Positions 52,779-61,436 of a stretch of 64,000 nt of DNA are shown piece by piece. The notes below the pieces were generated by a model. That model made no database searches and was not told the origin of the DNA. It saw nothing but the letters and a program-made list of their open reading frames with translations. Where the stretch lies: contig NZ_WHUF01000004.1 in assembly GCF_009380165.1 (NCBI RefSeq), positions 744,001 through 808,000 of the forward strand, given 5' to 3'. The position numbers were made by a program, and so were the translations under genes. Each line of letters opens with the position of its first letter. Position 1 is the first letter of the stretch. The stretch is from Rugamonas rivuli. GTDB taxonomy: Bacteria; Pseudomonadota; Gammaproteobacteria; Burkholderiales; Burkholderiaceae_D.

Positions 52779-52943
52779 TTACTGCCTTCTTGCGTTGAAT
52801 GTTTGACCTAGACCACGGAACCAAGCATACAAGTTAAGTTGTCGTAGTACAAGTTAGTCGATTCTTATACAAGTTAGCCTGCCAGTGCTCATCGGCATTC
52901 GCAGAACTATAAATAGCGCTGATCAAACCAAAACCAGATGAAG

Positions 52944-52981
52944 GGCATAAGACCGCGGCCTTCCGGCTGCGGTCTTATGCC
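52944..52981. repeat. 13-bp perfect hairpin upstream of the small two-gene unit
   Basis: GGCATAAGACCGC pairs perfectly with GCGGTCTTATGCC around a 12-base loop. There is no T-run afterwards. It lies in the 267-base space between divergent genes and could be a terminator without tail, an operator, or a structured leader. Confidence 0.6.
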
Positions 52982-53045
52982 TAAACTGCTCAACTGGTTA
53001 CGGCATCGCCGCCCCTCCTCAAACCATTCCTTTGAAGGATTCAAC

Positions 53046-53243
53046 ATGCGACAGAACACATCACCACTAGAACATCTTACTGCATTCGCAATCGTGTTCG
53101 CAGCTGGCATTCTGACAGCAGCCAGCTTTGTAGCGTACATGGAGCAGGTAAGACGTAACGCTGTTCGGGACCACCTCAAGAGGATGAAGTCAGGACTGGA
53201 TTTGTCCGACTTTACACATGACAACAGGAGCGCTGCAGAATGA
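53046..53243 (+). CDS. Small single-pass membrane protein
   Basis: 65 residues: MRQNTSPLEHLTAFAIVFAA, a membrane helix at about 10-31, then a basic cytoplasmic-type tail (YMEQVRRNAVRDHLKRMKSG). AAGGA lies before the ATG. Its stop overlaps the start of the zinc-ribbon gene (ATGA), so the two are coupled. No family recognised. Confidence 0.55.
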   Translation: MRQNTSPLEHLTAFAIVFAAGILTAASFVAYMEQVRRNAVRDHLKRMKSGLDLSDFTHDNRSAAE

Positions 53244-53593
53244 CAAACCATTGCCCCAATTGCGGAAGCGAACGCGTTGACACAAAGGGTTACGCAAGAA
53301 GAGTGTTCTGCGGGGTCGGCACGATTGCCGGAGCTATTTTCTGTGCAAGAGGCGCTGCGGCTGGCGCAGAGCTTGGCGTCCTAGGCGGTATGTTCATCGG
53401 GCCGCCTGGAGCGGCCATAGGCGGTGTAACAGGAACAATCGTTGGAGCCCTTGTCGGCGCTGCTGCCGGTGGCTCCGCCGGAGCTTCGCTCGGTGAAATT
53501 ATTGATGAAAAAATTCTCGACAATTTAGTGTGCCTGAACTGCGGATTCAGTTTCAGTCCAGCCGATAGCGAAGATCGACAGCAAAGCGCTTGA
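53240..53593 (+). CDS. Glycine-zipper membrane protein flanked by zinc-ribbon halves
   Basis: 117 residues. CPNCGSE at residues 5-11 and CLNCGFSFSP near the C-terminus are two CxxC knuckles that could form one zinc ribbon. Between them lies a Gly/Ala-rich double hydrophobic segment (GVLGGMFIGPPGAAIGGVTG and GALVGAAAGGSAGASLG), typical of glycine-zipper membrane hairpins. It is coupled to the upstream membrane gene. No known function; possibly a membrane-associated sensor or effector. Confidence 0.65.
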   Translation: MTNHCPNCGSERVDTKGYARRVFCGVGTIAGAIFCARGAAAGAELGVLGGMFIGPPGAAIGGVTGTIVGALVGAAAGGSAGASLGEIIDEKILDNLVCLNCGFSFSPADSEDRQQSA

Positions 53594-53639
53594 GCAGGCG
53601 CGTGCAATGCTTGCTTAGTCTGCGATTGAGCACAAAAAA

Positions 53640-53654
53640 TTTTGTTGGTACTTT
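53640..53654. repeat. Right-end copy of the 15-bp repeat
   Basis: TTTTGTTGGTACTTT, identical to 43050-43064 beside the left att site, 46 bases before attR. A candidate integrase arm-binding site. Confidence 0.55.
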
Positions 53655-53700
53655 TTATGGTATCTCGACTTCCTTCAAGAGAAATTTCATAGGAGAATAT

Positions 53701-53719
53701 GATTCCGGCTCCCGCACCA
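53701..53719 (+). repeat. attR: imperfect copy of tRNA-Leu 3' end
   Basis: GATTCCGGCTCCCGCACCA, identical to the tRNA end for 14 bases, then one G short before CACCA. It marks the right limit of the island. Confidence 0.68.
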
Positions 53720-53727
53720 CACATTGA

Positions 53728-53764
53728 AACCCGCAAGCCGTCAGGCTGGGCGGGTTTTTTGTTG
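53728..53764 (+). terminator. Displaced tRNA-Leu terminator (right copy)
   Basis: AACCCGC pairs with GCGGGTT, followed by T6 and GTTG. It was probably the original terminator of the tRNA gene before integration. Confidence 0.7.
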
Positions 53765-53782
53765 CCCGGCGCCGGGCGGCGC

Positions 53783-54352
53783 TTAGCGCCCCGCTTTTTT
53801 CTTCGAACGCGCCACGCCGGCCAGCAACAGCAGCCCGGCGCCCAGCATGGCGTAACTTTCCGGCTCAGGCACCGGCGTCAGCTGGGTGATCGTCTCCACC
53901 GTCTTCGGCGTGAAGAAATACGATGCATCGTCATGGTGCCCGCCGTACGAGGTGGTATAGCGTATTGCCACCCCGGTTTCGTACTCCACCGCATTGATGA
54001 CGGTCACATCACCGGCGTTCCAGGTTAGCCTGTTTCTTGCAAGGAAGCTCAGTTCGCCGCCCAGCACGTACGAGAACGATATTACGCTGCAAGTCCCCTG
54101 ACAGTTGGACGTGACGTAGTCGATTCCGTCGATCTTCAACTCGCTCAGCTCGTTGAGCCCGATGACGCCATCGTGATTGGCATCCACACCGCCGAACGTG
54201 CCGTTCTCGTAGTACTCCGGATGGAAAGACTGATCGTAGTCCGCGTAAAATCCGGTCCACAAAAACGCCCAGCGGGTCGGCGCCGGCGTGTCCGCATGCG
54301 CCAACGTAGCGCTCGCGGCCAGCAGGCCGCTGATGATGATTTTCTTCAACAT
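53783..54352 (-). CDS. PEP-CTERM sorting-domain exported protein
   Basis: 189 residues. A signal peptide (ending ATLAHA) comes first; the C-terminal VPEPESYAMLGAGLLLLAGV followed by ARSKKKAGR is a standard PEP-CTERM tail (PEP box, helix, basic end), processed by exosortase in EPS-producing Gram-negatives. The mid region includes DANHDGVIGLNELSELKIDG, which looks like an EF-hand/dockerin-type calcium loop. It lies directly outside attR and belongs to the chromosomal backbone. Confidence 0.9.
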   Translation of the reverse strand: MLKKIIISGLLAASATLAHADTPAPTRWAFLWTGFYADYDQSFHPEYYENGTFGGVDANHDGVIGLNELSELKIDGIDYVTSNCQGTCSVISFSYVLGGELSFLARNRLTWNAGDVTVINAVEYETGVAIRYTTSYGGHHDDASYFFTPKTVETITQLTPVPEPESYAMLGAGLLLLAGVARSKKKAGR

Positions 54353-54658
54353 GTTCGCTCCCTATCGAGGTTGATAACCGAAAAGTTACCAAGAAATAAA
54401 TCATATCATTAATGCATTTCGAAAGAATAATTTTATTAAATGTGCAATACGAAAGTAACGACCGCCCCTTCGCCACGCCACCGTTGTTGTTTTTGTCCTA
54501 AATCATATAAATCATATGCAAACTTGTTTAAATTTTCATATTTTTATTATGCATATGTTATCGTTTGTCCATGCAAGCTCATCCGTAAAAAGATTGCATG
54601 GCCCGGCGTGGCGGGGGCCTCGCCGGATTTCATTAGATTGCTTGATGGAGGTGTAGAA
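54353..54658. other. AT-rich divergent promoter region of two PEP-CTERM genes
   Basis: 306 bases with no gene. AAATCATAT is repeated twice in tandem at 54500-54517. TATTATGCATATG and other AT-rich strings suggest promoters or regulator sites, but no pair of -35/-10 boxes is convincing. Confidence 0.45.
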
Positions 54659-55378
54659 ATGGCTGTTTCGTTTAAATCTGCTGTGATTTCCTCGCTGTTC
54701 CTGGCATCCGTTTTGAGCGCAGGCGCCGCTTCGGCCAACGCGCTCACCGAGAATTTCGACGGCGGCGTGCCTGCCGGCTGGACGGTGGTCAACAACAGCG
54801 ATCCACTGGGCTCGACCGACTGGTTCCAGGGTAATCCAACCGTATTCAGTTCGTACCAGGGTGCAGCCAATTCCTACATCGGCGCCAACTTCAACAACGG
54901 CGCCGGCGTGGCCAGCATCAGCAATTGGCTGATCCTGCCTACCTCGACCTACCACAACGGCGACACCCTGTCGTTCTACACCCGCACCGTCGACGGTTCG
55001 TCCTGGCCCGACCGCCTGGAAGTACGCTTCAGCAACATCGGCGGCACCAATGTCGGCAACACCGCCGACAGCGTCGGCTCGTTCAGCAGCCTGCTGCTGT
55101 CGGTGAACGGCGGCCAGGACGTGGGCGGCTACCCTGAGGCATGGACCAAGTACAGCGTCACGCTGAGCGGCCTGTCCGGCGCCACCAACGGCGCCTTCGC
55201 CCTGCACTACTCGGTCGATGACGGCGGCCCTGCCGGCGACAATTCCAACTACATCGGCATCGACAGCCTGTCGGTAACGGCCGTGCCGGAACCTAGCACC
55301 TACCTGATGCTGGGCGCCGGCCTGGGCCTGGTTGGCCTGGCGCGCAAACGCAAGGCCAAGGCCTCGCAAGTAGCTTAA
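54659..55378 (+). CDS. Choice-of-anchor J-type PEP-CTERM protein
   Basis: 239 residues from the ATG at 54659, preceded by GGAGGTG. A signal peptide (ending GAASA) is followed by LTENFDGGVPAGWTVVNNSD, a cleaved-adhesin/choice-of-anchor J beta-sandwich (SNWLILPTSTYHNGDTLSFY; YIGIDSLSVTAVPEP). The tail VPEPSTYLMLGAGLGLVGLA plus RKRKAK is PEP-CTERM. It is surface-exposed or matrix-associated after exosortase processing. It diverges from another PEP-CTERM gene. Confidence 0.92.
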   Translation: MAVSFKSAVISSLFLASVLSAGAASANALTENFDGGVPAGWTVVNNSDPLGSTDWFQGNPTVFSSYQGAANSYIGANFNNGAGVASISNWLILPTSTYHNGDTLSFYTRTVDGSSWPDRLEVRFSNIGGTNVGNTADSVGSFSSLLLSVNGGQDVGGYPEAWTKYSVTLSGLSGATNGAFALHYSVDDGGPAGDNSNYIGIDSLSVTAVPEPSTYLMLGAGLGLVGLARKRKAKASQVA

Positions 55379-55396
55379 GCAACATCCTCGGCAAAC

Positions 55397-55434
55397 CCGG
55401 ACGGCGCCGCGCCTGTGCGCGCGGCGCCGTCCGG
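55397..55434. terminator. Perfect 16-bp GC-rich hairpin
   Basis: CCGGACGGCGCCGCGC pairs fully with GCGCGGCGCCGTCCGG around a six-base loop, 18 bases after the PEP-CTERM stop. It is followed by TAAAAT instead of a T-run. It could end transcription, block Rho-type read-through or protect mRNA ends. Confidence 0.55.
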
Positions 55435-55446
55435 TAAAATGGCGCG

Positions 55447-55764
55447 ATGCCTGCCGCCAAACTCCCCATCTTCCCCGGACCGCTGACCGCACGCGGCGCC
55501 GTCCTCGCCGTGCTGATTTCCGATGCCGACCAGACCGGCGTCCCGCCGCTGCAGGGACGCACCTCGCTGGCCGCCATCGTCAAGGCGCTCAAGCGCAAAT
55601 ACCATTGGCCGGTCGAGACCAGCAGCTTCCCGTCCAACACCGGCGACGGCCGCGCCAGCTGGGCCACGGTCTACAGCCTGCCGCCCGCCGTCATCGCCAG
55701 GGCGCTGGACCACGGCGGCCGCGAATGGCTGGAGCGCCGCAGCGCCGCCCGCCGCGCGCCGTAA
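55447..55764 (+). CDS. Hypothetical protein, possible winged-helix
   Basis: 105 residues. After an N-terminal Pro-rich start, LAAIVKALKRKYHWPVETSS followed by a short beta hairpin and AVIARALDHGGREWLERR resembles a small winged-helix layout. The ATG lies 13 bases after the strong hairpin and has no obvious ribosome site, so the start is uncertain. No family recognised. Confidence 0.55.
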   Translation: MPAAKLPIFPGPLTARGAVLAVLISDADQTGVPPLQGRTSLAAIVKALKRKYHWPVETSSFPSNTGDGRASWATVYSLPPAVIARALDHGGREWLERRSAARRAP

Positions 55765-55862
55765 CATCTGCTTACGCTGGAAACACTTTCTGCGTCACCC
55801 GCTTTGTTCTCCAGCCCGTTATATGGGCAAGCGCCACCGTGGCGCAATATTGGAGAACAAAA

Positions 55863-56354
55863 ATGACGATCGCTCAAACCACCCGCATCCACCCACTGAT
55901 GGCCGTAGCCGCCGTGTCCCTGACCCTGGTCAGCCTGGTCGGCGCCGCGTCGATCGCCGGCCTGCTGCCGAGCTCCCATGCCACCCCGGACACCGCGCAG
56001 GTCGCCGCCAGCGTCGCGCCGTCGGCCCAGACGATGAATGGCCAGCCGCTGACCGCCCAGTCGCAGCAGGAAACCCGCCCGGCCGTGGTTGAACACCGCA
56101 CCGTGGTGCACCACCGCGACGCCCCGGCCCGCAATGTCAGCCACACCGACTACAGCGCTCAGTCCGCGCCTGTGGCGCAAGCTCCTGCGCCGGCACCGGT
56201 CGCCCAGAACAGCCCGCTCGGCATGGGCATAGGCGCGGTGGTTGGCGGCTTGATCGGCAACCAGGTCGGCGGCGGCAAGGGCAAGACCGCAGCCACCATC
56301 GCCGGTGTGGTCGGCGGCGCCTACGTCGGCAACGAGATCGCCAAGAAAAACTAA
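55863..56354 (+). CDS. Glycine-zipper 2TM-domain (SlyB-like) protein
   Basis: 163 residues. An N-terminal membrane segment or signal anchor (MAVAAVSLTLVSLVGAASIA) is followed by a Gln/Ala/Pro-rich linker. The C-terminal LGMGIGAVVGGLIGNQVGGG and KTAATIAGVVGGAYVGNEIA form the glycine-zipper pair of the Rick_17kDa/SlyB type. There is no lipobox Cys, so it is not a lipoprotein. It is probably envelope-located with a structural role. An intrinsic terminator follows. Confidence 0.82.
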   Translation: MTIAQTTRIHPLMAVAAVSLTLVSLVGAASIAGLLPSSHATPDTAQVAASVAPSAQTMNGQPLTAQSQQETRPAVVEHRTVVHHRDAPARNVSHTDYSAQSAPVAQAPAPAPVAQNSPLGMGIGAVVGGLIGNQVGGGKGKTAATIAGVVGGAYVGNEIAKKN

Positions 56355-56370
56355 GCACCCCGCACGCAAC

Positions 56371-56407
56371 AACGGCCCGGCCCCGCACAGGGGACCGGGC
56401 CGTTTTG
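56371..56407 (+). terminator. Intrinsic terminator of the glycine-zipper gene
   Basis: AACGGCCCGG pairs with CCGGGCCGTT, loop of 14 bases with internal GGGG/CCCC pairing, followed by TTGTTT. Good rho-independent form. Confidence 0.85.
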
Positions 56408-56496
56408 TTTGCGATGGCTCAATCCGGGTTTAGTTTCTCAGTGGAAAATATGACATAATACCTGCCGCCCTCTCCCCCGAACGCAAGCTTATCGTT

Positions 56497-56937
56497 ATGA
56501 CCATACCCACCGACCAACTCGAAGCCCCGCTGCAATTCTGGGAGTCGCGCGTCAAGGCCAGCCGCTGGCTGATCGTCAAGACGCTGTCGCTGGGCGTGCT
56601 GGCGGCCATCTGCGGCGTGCTGGGCCAGGGTTGGCTGGAGGACGCCAGCCCGCTGTTCCCCATCATCAGCCAGAACTACGGCATCTGGCAGGCCGGCTAC
56701 CTGCTGGCCCTGCTCGTGGTATTCCTGATCTGGGCCGCCGCCATGCTGCAGAAATTCAGCCTGCTACGGAACAGCAAGCAGGGCCGCGCCATGCAGCAGC
56801 GCATCGACGAGCACAACGAGCGCATCGCCCAGAAAAAACTGGAAGCCAAACTGCGCCGCGAGCAGGAACAGAAGGAGCGCGAAACCGCGCCGTCCTTCTT
56901 CAAGAATTCCGCCCGCAGCGGCAAGTTCGACTACTGA
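56497..56937 (+). CDS. Two-helix membrane protein with coiled-coil tail
   Basis: 146 residues. Hydrophobic helices at about 25-45 (WLIVKTLSLGVLAAICGVLG) and 66-86 (AGYLLALLVVFLIWAAAMLQ) are followed by a long charged helix (IDEHNERIAQKKLEAKLRRE). No family recognised. It converges with the MacB-like permease gene, one base between their stops. Confidence 0.7.
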   Translation: MTIPTDQLEAPLQFWESRVKASRWLIVKTLSLGVLAAICGVLGQGWLEDASPLFPIISQNYGIWQAGYLLALLVVFLIWAAAMLQKFSLLRNSKQGRAMQQRIDEHNERIAQKKLEAKLRREQEQKERETAPSFFKNSARSGKFDY

Positions 56938-56938
56938 C

Positions 56939-58162
56939 CTATTCGTAGCGCAGGCAATCGACCGGCAGCAGGCGCGACGCACGCCGCGCCGGATAGAAGC
57001 CGAAGAACACCCCCACCAGGCTGGAGAAGCCGCACGCCACCACCACCGCCTGCAAGGTGATGAACACGTCGAACTTGCCGGTCGAGGTGATCGCCGCCGC
57101 CGCCCCGGTGGCCAGCATGATACCGAAGATGCCGCCCACCAGGCAGATCACCACCGCCTCCGTCAGGAACTGCAGCAGCACGTCGCGCGGCTTGGCGCCG
57201 ATCGCCATGCGGATGCCGATCTCGCGGGTGCGCTCCGTCACCGACACCAGCATGATGTTCATGATGCCGATGCCGCCGACGATCAGCGAAATCGCGCCGA
57301 TCAGTCCCAGCAACGCGGCCAGGCCGGCGCTGATCTTCTGCGCCGTCTCGGCGAACGAGGCCAGGTTATCGATGCGGAAATCGTCCGGCTGCTCGAACTT
57401 GATGTGGTGGCGGTCGCGCAGCGTTTCGTTGATGTCCTGGATCGCATCCTGCAGATTGCCGCCGGACTTGCCCTGCGCCACCACGTAATGCACATTGCCG
57501 GGGAACGGCAGCCGCACCAGGTTGGCCGCCGACGCCGTGATCGGCACCAGCACGTAGTCGGCCAGGTCGCCGCCGTCCACCTGCTTGCCCTCGCCATACA
57601 GCACGCCGACCACCTGGAAGGACACGTTCTCGATGCGGATGTACTTGCCCAGCGGGTCGACCTTGTAGAAGAACTGGTCGGCGATCTTCTTGCCGATCAC
57701 CACCATGCGCGAGGCGGCGCGCACATCGGCGTCGCTGAAGGCACTGCCCTTGTCGATCTTCCAGCCGCGGATCTTGAACATGGCCGGCGTCACGCCGTGC
57801 ACCGTCTTCGATGCGTTCTCGTTGCCGACCGCCAGGTTGAAGCCGCCCTGCAGCACGCCCGCCGCGCCGGCCAGCGACGGCAGCGCGTTCAGCGCCGCCG
57901 CATCGGCCATGGTCAACGCCGGCGCCGCGCCGGTACGCATGCGCTGCTGCTGCGCGCGGTCGCCGCCGGGCGAGACGAACAGCATATTCGTACCCAGCTG
58001 CTCCAGCTCCTTGGCGATGAAGCGCTTCATGCTGTCGCCGACCGCCAGCAGCAGCACCACCGAGGTGATGCCGATGATGATGCCCAGCATGGTCAGCAGC
58101 GTGCGCAGGCGGTTCGCCATCATCGAGCGAAACGCCTCTACCACTATCTGTAAAGGATTCAT
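56939..58162 (-). CDS. MacB-like ABC transporter permease
   Basis: 407 residues: an N-terminal helix (FRSMMANRLRTLLTMLGIII), a large periplasmic MacB_PCD domain (about 45-235), then three helices of the FtsX domain (ISLIVGGIGIMNIMLVSVTE; PRDVLLQFLTEAVVICLVGG). TREIGIRMAIGAKPRDVLLQ is the conserved cytoplasmic loop. Unlike E. coli MacB, the ATPase is a separate gene 16 bases upstream. It works with the adaptor and ATPase to export a peptide, lipid or macrolide, probably with a TolC-like outer channel that is not here. Confidence 0.9.
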   Translation of the reverse strand: MNPLQIVVEAFRSMMANRLRTLLTMLGIIIGITSVVLLLAVGDSMKRFIAKELEQLGTNMLFVSPGGDRAQQQRMRTGAAPALTMADAAALNALPSLAGAAGVLQGGFNLAVGNENASKTVHGVTPAMFKIRGWKIDKGSAFSDADVRAASRMVVIGKKIADQFFYKVDPLGKYIRIENVSFQVVGVLYGEGKQVDGGDLADYVLVPITASAANLVRLPFPGNVHYVVAQGKSGGNLQDAIQDINETLRDRHHIKFEQPDDFRIDNLASFAETAQKISAGLAALLGLIGAISLIVGGIGIMNIMLVSVTERTREIGIRMAIGAKPRDVLLQFLTEAVVICLVGGIFGIMLATGAAAAITSTGKFDVFITLQAVVVACGFSSLVGVFFGFYPARRASRLLPVDCLRYE

Positions 58163-58178
58163 GATTGTTTTATATAGT

Positions 58179-58921
<743 letters not shown>

Positions 58922-58925
<4 letters not shown>

Positions 58926-60175
58926 AGATCACCCTGTTTTTCGTTGATGGCGCGGGTGATCACCTTGTCGCCCTTTTTCAGCTCGCCGCCCACCACCTCG
59001 GTGTAGCGGAAGTTGGACAGGCCGATCTTGATATCCCTGGCCACCGGATTGTTCTTGTCGTCCATGGTGTAGATCTTGAACGAGCGCGCCAGTTCGCTCT
59101 TGCTGCGGAAGGCGGCGTCGTCTTCCTGCGGCGCTTCGACCACGGCCACGGCGGCGGCCGACGCGCTGGCGCTGCCGGCCTTGGCGGCGGCGGCCTTGTC
59201 CTTCTTGGCCTGCTTCTCGACCTCCTCGTCGCTGAGGCGGAAGCGCAGCGCCGCCGTCGGGATGCGCAGCACTTGCTGGCGGTTGCCGACCAGCAGGCGC
59301 ACCTGCGCCGTCATGCCCGGCTTGAGCAGCTCTTCCTTGTTGTCCACGTCCAGCACCACGTTGTAGGTGACGACGTTCTGCACCACGTTGGCGGCCAGGC
59401 GGAACTGGCGCATGCGCGCATCGAACTCCTTGTCGGGATAGGCGTCCACCACGAAGCGGGCCGCCTGCCCATCCTTCAGCGCGCCGACATCGGCCTCGGA
59501 AACGCTGGTATCGATCTGCATCTTGGTCAGGTCGCGGGCGATCTGGAACAAGGTCGGCGTGGTGAACGAGGCGGCCACGGTCTGGCCCAGGTCCACCGTG
59601 CGCTTGATGATGACGCCGTCGATCGGCGAGCGGATCACGCTGTTGTCCAGGTCGGCCTGGGCGCGCGCCAGCTGCGCCTGCGCCAGCTGGATGTTGGCCT
59701 GCGCCACGTCGACCTCGCGCTTGGACTGGTCCAGCGCCAGCGGCGAGATGAAGCTCTGCGTCACCAGCGTCTGGTTGCGCTGGTGGGTCGCTTGCGCCAG
59801 GCGCAGGCTAGCCCGCGCCGACGCCAGCTGCGCCTCCACCTGGCGGATCTGGGCGTTGAAGATGGTCGGGTCCAGCTTGAGCAGCACCTGGCCCTTCTGC
59901 ACGTGGTCGTTGAAATCCGCCTTCAGTTCGCTCACCGTGCCCGACACCTGCGAGCCGATGTTAATCAGCGCCACCGGGTTGATGGTGCCGGTGGCCGTCA
60001 CCGTCTGCGTGATGTTACCGGTGTCGGCGGCGGCCACGCGGAAGCGCGGCGGCTCCACCACCGGGGCCTTGCTTTTGGAATACCAGGCGGCGCTGGCGCC
60101 GCCGATAACGAGCAGGCCGACGGCCAGCGCGATCTTCTTCTTGGTCAGGAAAGCCATCGTCTCTACACATCCCAT
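58922..60175 (-). CDS. MacA-like periplasmic adaptor (HlyD/RND MFP family)
   Basis: 417 residues. An N-terminal membrane anchor (IALAVGLLVIGGASAAWYSK) is followed by a biotinyl-lipoyl half (GTINPVALINIGSQVSGTVS), a helical hairpin of about 70 residues, the second lipoyl half (VIRSPIDGVIIKRTVDLGQT) and beta-barrel domains. The Ala/Lys-rich insert near 330-355 (AKKDKAAAAKAGSASASAAA) is unusual for MacA. A second possible ATG at 60157 (MAFLTKKK) would shorten it by six codons. It is the first gene of the export operon. Confidence 0.92.
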
Positions 60176-60399
60176 AGGTGAGATCCGTCGATATGCGGAT
60201 CAGCTCGCCAAGTATATGGCGTTTTGCAAAGAATGCAATCATGCAAGTCTTAAGCCCCGCCTCTCCCTTTCGGCGGGGATGGCGGCAACCCCATCGCGGT
60301 ATGTGCAAAGTCGCAATCCGGGATTGCACGTATGGGCGTTCCCGGCGCGGGAAAAGCCCCCTACCATGGCTTCATCACTCACCCTCAAAGGAAGCCATC

Positions 60400-61371
60400 A
60401 TGTCCAGCAGCGCAAGCCAGCAAGTCAATCCATCCCGTCGTTCCGCCATGGTCGGCGCAGCCGCCGCCGTGGCCGCCCTGCCGCTGGCCACCGTCGCCAG
60501 CGACAGCCATGCCGCAGCCGGCGCCAAGGTGCAAAAGCACGGCAGCACCATCACCACCCGCGACGGCGTCGAGATCTACTACAAGGACTGGGGTCCGCGC
60601 GGCGGCCAACCGGTGATCCTGAGCCACGGCTGGCCGCTGAACGCCGACAGCTGGGAGTCGGCAGCCTTCCACCTGGCCAACAACGGCTTCCGCGTCATCA
60701 CCCATGACCGCCGCGGCCACGGCCGTTCGAGCCAGCCTTGGGACGGCAACGACATGGACCACTACGCCGACGACCTGGCGCAGCTGATCGAAGCGCTGGA
60801 CCTGCACAACATCATCCTGGCCGGCTTCTCCACCGGCGGCGGCGAAGTGGCGCGCTACGTGGGCCGCCACGGCACCAAGCGCATCGCCAAGCTGGGCCTG
60901 ATCTCGGCCGTGCCGCCGCTGATGCTCAAGACCGACACCAATCCGGGCGGCCTGCCGATGTCGGTATTCGACGGCATCCGCGCCGCCTCGGTCGCCAACC
61001 GCGCCCAGCTGTACCTGGACATCGCCTCGGGTCCGTTCTACAACTACAACCGTCCGGGCGCCAAGCCGTCGCAGGGCATCATCGACGCCTGGTATGCGCA
61101 AGGCATGCAAGCCGGCCACAAGAACACCTATGACTCGATCAAGGCCTTCTCCGAAACCGACTTCCGCGACGACCTGAAAAAATTCGACAAGCCGACGCTG
61201 GTGATCCACGGCGAGGACGACCAGATCGTGCCGATCGATGCCGCAGGCAAAGCCTCGGCCGCCATCGTCAAGCACGCCAAGCTGATCACCTATCCCGGCG
61301 CGCCGCACGGCCTGACCGACACCCACAAGGAACAGTTCAACGCCGATTTCCTGGCCTTCGCCAAATCCTGA
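60400..61371 (+). CDS. Tat-exported alpha/beta hydrolase, haloperoxidase-type
   Basis: 323 residues from the ATG at 60400 (AAAGGAAG upstream). SRRSAMVGAAAAVAALPLAT is a probable twin-arginine signal, with cleavage near AHA/AAG. The fold has the oxyanion region LSHGWPLNADSWE, the nucleophile Ser in AGFSTGGGEVARYVG, acid Asp in IHGEDDQIVPID, and His in GAPHGLTDTHKE. Cofactor-free perhydrolase/bromoperoxidase members share this layout; the real substrate is unknown. The export signal is less usual in this family, which is often cytoplasmic. Confidence 0.88.
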   Translation: MSSSASQQVNPSRRSAMVGAAAAVAALPLATVASDSHAAAGAKVQKHGSTITTRDGVEIYYKDWGPRGGQPVILSHGWPLNADSWESAAFHLANNGFRVITHDRRGHGRSSQPWDGNDMDHYADDLAQLIEALDLHNIILAGFSTGGGEVARYVGRHGTKRIAKLGLISAVPPLMLKTDTNPGGLPMSVFDGIRAASVANRAQLYLDIASGPFYNYNRPGAKPSQGIIDAWYAQGMQAGHKNTYDSIKAFSETDFRDDLKKFDKPTLVIHGEDDQIVPIDAAGKASAAIVKHAKLITYPGAPHGLTDTHKEQFNADFLAFAKS

Positions 61372-61436
61372 TACTAGCCGGTACTTGTTATGTGATAAGG
61401 TTTCTGCTGTGCCCAGTTCGCATCAGCGGAAACCTT

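Larger units (their letters stand above)
42908..53719. mobile_element. Integrated genomic island / phage-satellite-like element in tRNA-Leu
   Basis: Bounded by the tRNA-Leu 3' end and an imperfect copy of it at 53701-53719. It carries a P4-type integrase next to the tRNA, a serine recombinase, AlpA, an inovirus Gp2/YagK-like protein, an XRE regulator, a Septu-like ATPase/HNH pair and several unknown genes. Base composition is visibly more AT-rich than the flanks, strongest at 45.5-51.4 kb. No structural or packaging genes were seen, so it is a defence-bearing satellite or remnant rather than a full prophage. Confidence 0.82.

Noticed and set aside
42843..53764. Complete prophage
   Set aside because: No capsid, tail, terminase, portal or lysis gene was seen; only integration, regulation and replication-like genes.
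54535..54640. Sigma-54 promoter upstream of the PEP-CTERM gene
   Set aside because: A GG/GC pair can be found in TGGCCCGGCGTGGCGG, but the TTGC of a -12 element is absent.
60313..60327. GCAATCC-G-GGATTGC palindrome upstream of the haloperoxidase-type gene as an operator
   Set aside because: Short, without a recognised regulator nearby or a promoter that could be placed around it.
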